Shown in pieces: positions 55,691-64,000 of a stretch of DNA of 64,000 nucleotides. The stretch's first letter is position 1, and each line of letters starts with the position of its first letter. Under the pieces are notes generated by a model. That model searched no databases. It was not told the origin of the DNA and saw only the letters and a list, made by a program, of their open reading frames with translations. The translations under genes were made by a program, and so were the position numbers. The DNA is taken from assembly GCA_033239005.1 (NCBI GenBank), contig BSQZ01000030.1, forward strand, positions 4,358,001 to 4,422,000, given 5' to 3'. Source of the DNA: Lamellibrachia satsuma (Eukaryota > Annelida > Polychaeta > Sabellida > Siboglinidae).

Positions 55691-56465
55691 TAGCAGGGAT
55701 GTTAGATTTAAATCATGATCTAAATCACTCCTAAAAATTAAAAAAATCATTGATTTATAATTTTTATTTCAGATTTTTTTAATTGCTGATTTATATGAAT
55801 TGAACACAAATAATTGTTTACAAGCATTGAGATCAACAAAGTTTTGTATGTTTTTTAATATAAAAGCACAATGTATACACACTTGTGTTGTTGTATTGTC
55901 ACCAGATAACCTGATAGTCAAATATTTTATGACATTGTGCATGTTTGAGCTATTCCCTTTCTGAATTCCACACAAACTTGTCTTCAAGAGGAAGTATCTT
56001 TTCAAGTCAGAAGCCCTGAGTTAAAGCCCACTTGGAGCTTGTGCTAGTTGTTACCAGTTAAGTATGTTGACTCAAGTGAGACAGTCTGGGCTACAACTGT
56101 CTAATACTGTACCAGTTTGCAGTCTGGTTAGAGACCCTTAGAGTACACAGAGCCATGGACAAGTGCTAATCCACCCTCTCAACAAACAATAATTATAACA
56201 GGTACAGGGACTGAGAACAGCCACAGACACACAGCATGCTTTCCTTTCCCAGACAGGTTATGCAACTACAGGGGGTGAGGCCTTATATAAGCAAAAATCA
56301 TGTACCCTCTGTTAAGACAAGTACCCAAATTGATTTGAATAGAACACATTTGAAAGAGTATATAAATATAAACATATATATATAAATGTCTCTATACCAG
56401 ATAAAAAAATTAAACGATTAAAATAAAAAAATCAGATTTTTTCAATTAAAAAATCATAACTTTTT
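55685..56465 (-). mobile_element. AATC-rich DNA transposon, longer copy
   Basis: Left edge TTAGATTTAAATCATGATC and right-edge AATCAGATTTTTTCAATTAA are roughly inverted AATC-rich ends. Bases 55690-56010 match 165-525 in inverse orientation. A minus frame of 78 codons (55769-56005) contains KRYFLLKTSLCGIQKGNSSN, also partly readable in the other copy, but I do not recognise it. It separates two CR1 fragments of the same orientation. Confidence 0.5.
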
Positions 56466-57360
56466 AATACTCTGACTGCCAGATGGTGAGATGGGTGAAG
56501 ATAACGAGGGGAGAGAAATGGAGAAGACTGTGGAACAGAAGAAAAATGGAAGGAGGCAGAGTGAGCAGGAAAAGGAAGGTAAATGGATGAGTGGAGATGA
56601 ATTGCCAGGTGGTAAGACAACAGAGGTTGACAATAGAAAAGAAAGGGAAAGATAATTCAGTAAGATAATTAAGTAAGACGGTAAAGCAGAATGAACACAA
56701 GATGATAGATGGAAGGAAGCAGACTCTTGAGAGAGTGCAGTAAGAGAAAGGTAAATGAGTGACATGGTAAATGAGTGACATGGTAAATGAGTGACAGGGC
56801 AGGAAAGAAGCTTCGCAGATGTAGTGTCACAAGGGAAGGTAAGGAAAGCCCGGGCAGTCATTAGGAAACTAGATAAAGTTACAAATAGAGGAGAGGATGT
56901 CAAGGTATGCCTACCAGGGGCAAAAATAGAAGATGTAGCAGGAAAGGCAGGACAGGTCATGTGTGGTGGCACGGGAGGGGTTCTTGTGCATGTGGGAACG
57001 AACAATGCCGAGAAGGAGGATTCGTCGGCCATCGTACAGTACAGGAGGTTGGTCAAGACACTTAAAGAGGCACGGATTGGACAGATTGTGTTGTTGGGGA
57101 TATTACCAGTAATGGGAGGCAAGGCAGGGATCAGGAGTATAGGAACTGTAGGAGGATGGCGATCAACACACAAGTACAGAAGGTATGTATGGAGGAGGGA
57201 GTACGTTGTGTAGACTTGTGGTTAAACTTTGTGGGAAGAGATGATTTTTTCACGAGAGATGGACTTCATCTGACTGGGAAGGGTGCTGCAGTTCTTGGGA
57301 GTGAGTTTGTCAGGGTTGTCGATGAGGGCACGGGTGTGTGTGGGAATGTGGAATGCTGAG
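56466..57360 (+). pseudogene. CR1-like ORF1 fragment lacking the GDS serine
   Basis: First a charged, stop-containing region (EMEKTVEQKKNGRRQSEQEK) comparable to the Lys/Gly-rich part of ORF1. Then SFADVVSQGKVRKARAVIRK (56809), where the residues V-x-G-D-S-I-V before R-K are missing, then VKVCLPGAKIEDVAGKAGQV, GGVLVHVGTNNAEKEDSSAI (block III), VKTLKEARIGQIVLLGILPV, and after a frameshift NTQVQKVCMEEGVRCVDLWL and FTRDGLHLTGKGAAVLGSEF (block V, 57156-57359). The catalytic Asp-His and oxyanion Asn remain but the Ser is gone, so no esterase activity is expected. It represents another CR1 subfamily. Confidence 0.85.
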
Positions 57361-57384
57361 TTAGCACTAAAAGGTTATGTAATG

Positions 57385-57690
57385 TCTAGGAAGGGCAGGT
57401 GAGGGGGAAGGGCAGGTGAGGGAGAAGGGCAGGTGAGGGAGAAGGGCAGGTGAGGGAGAAGGGGAGGCGAGGGGGAAGGGCAGGTGAGGGAGAAGGGCAG
57501 GTGAGGGAGAAGGGCAGGCAAAAGAAAAGGGGAGGCGAGGGAGAAGGGGAGGCAAGGGAGAAGGGGAGGCGAGGGAGAAGGGGAGGCGAGGGAGAAGGGG
57601 AGGCGAGGGAGAAGGGGAGGGGAGGGAGAAGGGGAGGTGAGGGAGAAGGGCAGGTGAGGGAGAAGGGGAGGTGAGGGAGACGGGGAGGTG
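57385..57690. repeat. 18-bp purine-rich minisatellite
   Basis: About 17 copies of GGGAGAAGGGGAGGCGAG and GGGCAGGTGAGGGAGAAG variants; the plus strand is almost all G and A. It directly follows the CR1 ORF1 fragment. Confidence 0.95.
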
Positions 57691-57809
57691 GAGTAATTTT
57701 ATATATTAAAGAATCTATCCAAGCATATGTTACTCCGATGTAGGATTGCTACTTCAATCCATTGCTCTGAATAACTAAGGTATTTAATAAAATTATAAGG
57801 CTAATTAGG

Positions 57810-58012
57810 AGAACTATCTGTTAAATGATTATGTTAATGCTAGTAGTGTGAATATGTTTAAAAATAGAATTGACAGATATCTCATAAGGGCGGGCTATAC
57901 AAAGATGATAACATTGTTGGATTCTTGATAAGCCAATGGCTTCTGTGTCCACTTGCCATCTGGAACTTGTTGTTTGGGATGGCAATCTTGTTAAATCTTG
58001 TTAAAATACCTT
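57810..58012 (+). mobile_element. CR1-like LINE 3' end fragment
   Basis: Short remnant of the RT C-terminus (VNASSVNMFKNRIDRYLIRA), then the 3' UTR with CCAATGGCTTCTGTGTCCAC, GGAACTTGTTGTTTGGGATG and the tail of two AATCTTGTTA units. Confidence 0.9.
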
Positions 58013-58611
58013 TATTCAGAATGTCAAGTCAAAAAACATGGATTTCAATGCACAAAATGAGGCACGTTGGGAGATAATAATGACTAAAAGCATGATATAA
58101 ATGTGTCAATTAAATAATGTAAAAACTAAAGTAAAGCAACTACATCTGAAACACACTCATACATTGCATCACATCCATTTCTGGCTATAAATAGCATTAT
58201 TATATCAGTGCTTATAGCCATTTACACGGTTGAGTGAACAGGAGCAGTGAGGTGTGAAGAAACCAGCCCTAACCTTTCAGCCATACCCCCAGCAGAGTGG
58301 ACAATGAAAGCTGATCAAACATCAACATATGTGTATTATGAATAATACTGCTGATGTAATAATACTGTAATAATACTGCTGATGTAATAATACTGTAATA
58401 ATACTGCTGATGTAATAATACTGTAATAATACTGCTGATGTAATAATACTAAAGTACAGCAATTACAATTATAAAGAATAATGATGTTACATCTTTTCTA
58501 TATTGAGAAGCTGCCATTCTAGTGTTCGTAATGATTCATTAAGACATAAAAATTCCATTAGATATGATAATTATTATTTGTTATGCATCACAACGTGGAT
58601 ATAATACTATA
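58013..58611. other. Spacer with 28-bp tandem repeat
   Basis: Four copies of CTGCTGATGTAATAATACTG plus 8 bases at 58345-58450. The rest is unassigned. Confidence 0.7.
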
Positions 58612-60745
58612 TGAAAATCTGAGTTCTTACTGAATCTATGACAATCAGAGTTCTAACTGACTCTATGACAATCAGAGTTCTAACTGACTCTATGACAATC
58701 AGAGTTCTAACTGACTCTATGACAATCAGAGTTCTAACTGAATCTATGACAATCAGAGTTCTTACTGAATCTATGACAATCAGAGTTCTTACTGACTCTA
58801 TGACAATCAGAGTTCTAACTGAATCTATGACAATCAGAGTTCTTACTGAATCTATGACAATCAGAGTTCTAACTGACTCTATGACAATCAGAGTTCTAAC
58901 TGAATCTATGACAATCAGAGTTCTTACTGAATCTATGACAATCAGAGTTCTAACTGACTCTATGACAATCAGAGTTCTAACTGAATCTATGACAATCAGA
59001 GTTCTTACTGAATCTATGACAATCAGAGTTCTAACTGACTCTATGACAATCAGAGTTCTAACTGAATCTATGACAATCAGAGTTCTAACTGACTCTATGA
59101 TAATCAGAGTTCTAATTGACTCTATGACAATCAGAGTTCTAACTGACTCTATGACAATCAGAGTTCTAACTGACTCTATGACAATCAGAGTTCTAACTGA
59201 CTCTATGGCAATCATATTTCTAACTGACTCTATGACAATCAGAGTTCTAACTGACTATATGGCAATCACAGTTCTAACTGACTATGGCAATCAAAGTTCT
59301 AACTGACTCTATGGCAAGCAGAGTTCTAACTGACTCTATGACAATCAGAGTTCTAACTGACTCTATGACAATCAGAGTTCTAACTGAATCTATGACAATC
59401 AAAGTTCTAACTGAATCTATGACAATCAGAGTTCTAACTGACTCTATGACAATCAGAGTTCTAACTGACTCTGTGACAATCAGAGTTCTAACTGAATCTA
59501 TGACAATCAGAGTTCTAACTGAATCTATGACAATCAGAGTTCTAACTGAATCTATGACAATCAGAGTTCTAACTGACTCTATGACAATCAGAGTTCTAAC
59601 TGACTCTATGACAATCAGAGTTCTAACTGACTCTATGACAATCAGAGTTCTAACTGACTATATGGCAATCACAGTTCTAACTGACTATATGGCAATCAAA
59701 GTTCTAACTGACTCTATGGCAATCAGAGTTCTAACTGAATCTATGGCAATCAGAGTTCTAACTGACTCTATGACAATCAGAGTTCTAACTGATTCTATGG
59801 CAATCAGAGTTCTAACTGACTATGACAATCACAGTTCCAACTGACTATATGGCAATCACAGTTCTAACTGACTCTATGGCAATCAAAGTTCTAACTGACT
59901 CTATGGCAACCAGAATTCTAACTGACTATGACAATCAGAGTTCTAACTGACTATGACAATCAGAGTTCTAACTGACTCTATGACAATCAGAGTTCTAACT
60001 GATTCTATGGCAATCAGAGTTCTAACTGACTATATGGCAATAACAGTTCTAACTGACTCTATGGCAATCAGAGTTCTAACTGACTCTATGACAATCAAAG
60101 TTCTAACTGACTCTATGGCAATCAGAGTTCAAACTGACTCAATGACAATCAGAGTTCTAACTGACTCTATGACTATCAGAGTTCTAACTGATTCTATGGC
60201 AATCAGATTTCTAACTGACTCTATGAAAATCACAGTTCTAACTGACTATATGGCAATCAGAGTTCTAACTGACTCTATGACAATCAAAGTTCTGACTCTA
60301 TGGCAATCAGAGTTCTAACTGACTCTATGACAATCAGAGTTCTAACTGACTCTATAACAATCATAGTTCTAACTAACTCTATGGCAATCACAGTTCTAAC
60401 TGACTCTATGGCAATCGCAGTTCTAACTGACTCTATGACAATCAAAGTTCTGACTCTATGGCAATCAGAGTTCTAACTGATTCTATGACAATCAAAGTTC
60501 TGACTCTATGACAATTAGAGTTCTAACTGACTCTATGGCAATCAGAGTTCTAACTGACTCTATGGCAATCATAGTTCTAACTGACTCTATGGCAATCATA
60601 GTTCTAACTAACTATATGGCAATCAGAGTTCTAACTGACTCTATGACAATCAGAGTTCTAACTGACTCTATGACAATCAATGTTCTAACTGAATCTATGG
60701 CAATCAGAGTTCTAACTGACTATATGACAATCAAGGAGTTTTTCC
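58612..60745. repeat. 2.1-kb minisatellite of 27-bp units
   Basis: About 78 copies of ATGACAATCAGAGTTCTAAC plus TGACTCT. The 27-bp period keeps both strands open for up to 222 codons (MTIRVLTDS on plus). Variants are zoned: TGAATCTATGACA types at 58.6-59.05 kb, TATATGGCAATCA types from 59.25 kb, and deletions of 6-9 bp after 59.8 kb break the frame. Confidence 0.98.
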
Positions 60746-61474
60746 CCATAAATTCAGACCCATGCTTTTAAAAGGAAATATATCAGGTCTTTATTTCAAC
60801 AACACAACACAAATAATAGCCAAACATAAAATATAAACGACAGTCTTGATGTTGAAAAGGGCAAGAAGAAGTGTGTCACTTATAACACTCGCCCAATTAC
60901 CATAAATACGACAAGAAGCAAATAATTACAGTATGCAACATGCATAATTACAACTTAACTATTTATATTTCAGTATGAATAATGAAATATTAGTGTTTAG
61001 ACTAGATAGTCACTGTAGCGTAGTTCAAGAATAACATGTAAAGACCAGCATAAACAAAACAATTATTTTTTTGTAGCTACAATAAATCAATATTTATACA
61101 CCCCAGCTGTTGTATTTATATTACATTACTACACAGCTAACCAAAATGTTAGCAGTGTATCTTTTTTACACGATGAACGTTTCTACAACATATTAAAGAG
61201 CTGTCTAGAGAGTTCCATAGTATTACACCTTTAACTGAAATACACATTCTCTTTAAATTGGTATAAGCATAATTTTGTTAAAAGTGGGACTTTGTCTGCT
61301 TATGTAGACTGACTTGTACAATGTAAACAACTTTTGTATATTCACTGGTAGCAAATTGTTATTTGCCTTGTACATAATAAGTGCAATTCGTATTTCCACA
61401 ATATCTGGTACTTTCAGGATACGTAACTCGGAGAATAGACCAAGAAGTGTGGTCTAACCTCTTAGCTCTACAAA

Positions 61475-62606
61475 TTAAACGCACAACCTTTTTTGTAACA
61501 ATACTAAGCAATTTAGATTAGTACCATATGTATTGCCCCATACATTGATGCAGTACAAGATGTATGGCAGAAAGAAAGAATGGTATAAAATAAGCATTCC
61601 ACATTTGTCAATGACAAAGCTGGCTCTATACATTATGGCACAACTCTTAGAGAGTTCAGATTTTATCATAGAAATGTGTTTCTTCCAAGTTAATTTATTA
61701 TCAATCAAAACACCTAAAAAAATGTTTCATTCAACCTTACTAATTTCTTCCTTACTTAAATGTATACAGACGTGTGTCTTTAAAATATGATTTCCAAAAA
61801 AATATATAATTTGTCTTTGATATATTGAGAGAAAGCCTATTTACAGCAAACCATACACGTAACTTTTTTAATTCAATATTTGTCAACCGGACAAGATCAG
61901 CTATATCACTATTACTGTAGAACATGTTGGTATCATCTGCAAATAAGATAAACTTAAATTTTTTTTAAACATTACAAATATTATTTACGTACAGAATAAA
62001 CAACTTCAGACCTAAAACAGATCCTTGTGGCACACCACAATATATTTTTAGTACTTCTGACTCACAATTTTCATAGTGAACAAATTGACTTCTGTGTTCC
62101 AAGTAACTCATAATCCATTATGTGCAACTCCACGAATGCCATAAAAGTATAATTTTGTCAATATATATATTATGGTTGACGGTATCAAATGCCTTCTTAA
62201 GGCCAACAAATATGCTAATTGCATATTTTTATTATCAAGAGAAGCAGTAATTTCTTCAACCAATTCTATTAAGGCATGTGATGTTGACATGTTTGATCTA
62301 AATCCATACTGACTAGGTCTGAGTATATTATATTTAAATAGATTTCTCCAAGATTTTTTAGAATTGGGGCAACAAAGAAATGTGTCTGTTTGTAAACACA
62401 CCTTCTCACCTGACTTCAGTGTTAAAAGAAACATTACATATGTGCTTCAAAGGTTTTACAATATGAGCAATAATGTTCTTAACCATGCTCATGTTTAAAT
62501 CATTACAATCTGTTGACATTTTGCTCTTAAAATGTTGAACAGTTGTAATAAAGTCTTGGTCATCAATAGGACTTAGAAACATACTTTTATCAAGTTCTTT
62601 TCCCAA
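61475..62606 (-). pseudogene. Jockey-type LINE reverse transcriptase
   Basis: Pieces in several frames: linker end with DDQDFITTVQHFKSKMSTDC (62406-62606); a deletion where the fingers should be; ILRPSQYGFRSNMSTSHALI (about 62330), LTKLYFYGIRGVAHN (62150); PQGSVLGLKLFILYVNNI (about 62030, motif B); LFADDTNMFYSN (about 61930, intact FADD); RLSLNISKTNYIFF; then MIDNKLTWKKHISMIKSELS (61708) of the thumb down to 61475. Motif A has been scrambled (LALRRHLIPSTIIY where LKKAFDTVNH is usual). It would copy LINE RNA at the nick made by the endonuclease; the deletions make it inactive. Confidence 0.82.
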
Positions 62607-62631
62607 ATAATCAAAAACAGATACATCCTTT

Positions 62632-63368
62632 TTAGGTAGAGTAATTTGTTTTGCAAGACTGGGTCCAACATTTGTAAAAAAAATTATTTAATCCATTTGC
62701 AATGTCCTGCTTTTCACATATCTCTTTATCATTGCCCATGAAATAGACAGGATAAGTTGGAGGATTGAATTGTTTGTTGATTACTGTGTTTAAAATTTTC
62801 CAGATTCCCTTTACATTGTTTTTTTGTTTCTCCAACATTTTGCTGTAATATGCTTTTTCGGCGAACCTTAATATAGACGTCAATTTGTTTTCATAGGATT
62901 TGTATTTTAATTCAGCTTCATGTGAACGGGATATGACAAATGCTTTGTAAAGCTTCTTTTTTTGGCACAAGCCCGTTTTAAACCTTTGTTAAACCAAGGT
63001 TTCTTATAAATGTTACTTTTTTGTGTGAAATTCTTTTTATAGGCAATACTTGTTAAACAAACCCATGAACTTGTTTAAGAATAAAGCATACGCCTGATTT
63101 ACATCACATAAGTTTAAAATATCATCCCATAATTGTAAGCTTAGTTCTTGTGTAAGTAAAGTTATGCTATCTTTATTTATTACTCTAGTGTACTGAATAT
63201 CCATTTTAGTATTTCTCTTTATTTGATACTCACATAATGCAAAGATTGGCAGGTGGTCACTGATATCATTAAACAGAATACCACAGGTGATATTGTGCCG
63301 CAATTCATTTGTGATTATGTTGTCTATTAGGGTAGCTGAAATGTCTGTAATTCTGGTTGGCTTATCAA
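62632..63368 (-). pseudogene. Jockey-type LINE endonuclease C-terminus and linker
   Basis: 63037-63368 encodes LIDKPTRITDISATLIDNII, GILFNDISDHLPIFALCEYQ (catalytic SDH) and the domain end. After a frame break, 62632-62970 encodes the linker: KKLYKAFVISRSHEAELKYK, KMLEKQKNNVKGIWKILNTV and a NGLNNFFYKC segment. The endonuclease continues upstream of the MITE at 63807-63980 with IFLCGDLNIDLLKHEHHSNT and FLDLMYSLGLYSL. Confidence 0.83.
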
Positions 63369-63372
63369 TTAA

Positions 63373-63802
63373 CCCATTAGGCCCCAGGATTTTATTAAAA
63401 CATGCCACCATATTCCCAGGATTTCTGCTATAACCCTATGCAACTCAGTGAAGAAAATGTAGCTATATGTGTTAGCTTTGCACCACTGAAAACATTATAA
63501 AATTCTGACGGTTATTTTTCAGGTTACACCATATTTATCATGACAAATATAGAAATAAAAATTTTCGAGATAGCGTGAACAAAACTGATGAAAATCAAGA
63601 TTTCCGAAAGGGCAACACAAGCACGTAACGAGCTGTTGTTGTTGCAAAATGCATCCGCTAGGGTGTGGCAAAATTTTAGTAGCGTTTAGTTCAGTTGTTA
63701 TTCGCCAGGATTTTTTTATTAGAGGGTCCTATATGCGGCCGGCGGTGGCCGTTCCAGGACTGCACAGAGCGGCCGGCCGCGGCCGTTGTGGGGTCTAATG
63801 GG
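63373..63802. mobile_element. piggyBac-like MITE with TTAA target duplication
   Basis: A 430-bp insert flanked by TTAA at 63369-63372 and 63803-63806. Its ends, CCCATTAGGCCCCA and (reverse complement) CCCATTAGACCCCA, are inverted repeats with one mismatch. Removing the insert and one TTAA makes the LINE endonuclease frame continuous. The subterminal right part is very GC-rich (GCGGCCGGCGGTGGCC). No transposase frame, so it is non-autonomous. Confidence 0.9.
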
Positions 63803-64000
63803 TTAAAGAGTAAAGACCTAGGCTATACATCAAATCAAGAAAGTTTTTAGTATTGCTGTGGTGTTCATGCTTTAACAAATCAATATTCAGGTCCCCACAC
63901 AGAAATATTGTTTTGAGTGCTTTTACATCACTTAAAATGTGTTTTATTTTTTCACAAAATATATCTAAGTTTTAACCAGGGGTTCTGTAAATACAGTTGA

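Larger units (their letters stand above)
60780..63980 (-). mobile_element. Jockey-type LINE, runs off the window
   Basis: The minus strand contains, from high to low coordinate, endonuclease (GDLNIDLLKH near 63880, SDHLPIF near 63270), linker, RT and about 700 bp of 3' sequence with an AATAAA on the minus strand at 60790-60795. A piggyBac-like MITE splits the endonuclease. Frameshifts separate the RT pieces. It is a different family from the CR1-like copies: different RT text and no SGNH remnant seen. The 5' end lies beyond 64000. Confidence 0.85.

Noticed and set aside
56454..57173. 239-codon minus frame
   Set aside because: Antisense of a CR1 ORF1 fragment whose sense strand shows SGNH blocks III and V.

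Overview
This is nuclear DNA from an animal, most likely an invertebrate: AT-rich, with short GC-richer exons, multi-kilobase introns, tRNA-headed SINEs, several clades of non-LTR retrotransposon and old DNA transposons. I see nothing bacterial, viral or organellar, and I cannot name the species.

The one host gene I can support runs on the minus strand. Six exons (45864-45925, 43698-43778, 42131-42319, 33035-33128, 32629-32723, 22886-23066) join in phase with GT-AG borders. They encode the end of the C2 domain, the whole PIK helical domain and the lead-in to the kinase domain of a class II phosphatidylinositol 3-kinase (PIK3C2-like). The N-terminal exons (higher coordinates) and the kinase, PX and final C2 exons (lower coordinates) were not found in the window.

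Almost everything else is repeats. By region: 1-9.3 kb, SINE, RTE-like and other RT remnants with (TA)n; 9.3-14.1 kb, minisatellites; 14.1-17.2 kb, a decayed pogo-like transposon holding a LINE scrap and a SINE; 17.3-21.5 kb, a nearly complete CR1-like LINE with a zinc finger plus SGNH-esterase ORF1 and an endonuclease-RT ORF2; 22.9-45.9 kb, the PI3K gene, whose introns are packed with tandem arrays (36, 42, 47, 50 and 67 bp units) and CR1 fragments; 46-48 kb, arrays plus MULE-like and hAT transposase remnants; 49.3-58 kb, decayed CR1 and RTE copies and a hAT-like element; 58.6-60.7 kb, a 27-bp array; 60.8-64 kb, a Jockey-type LINE split by a piggyBac-like MITE.

The most unusual signal is that two large intronic minisatellites of the PI3K gene have units that copy the real 3' splice site together with the first 16 or 28 bases of the following exon, so dozens of decoy acceptors lie just upstream of the true one. 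Other arrays in the window also grew out of identifiable sequence (an RT frame, a SINE, a transposon terminal repeat, a transposase frame), which points to a genome-wide habit of minisatellite birth.
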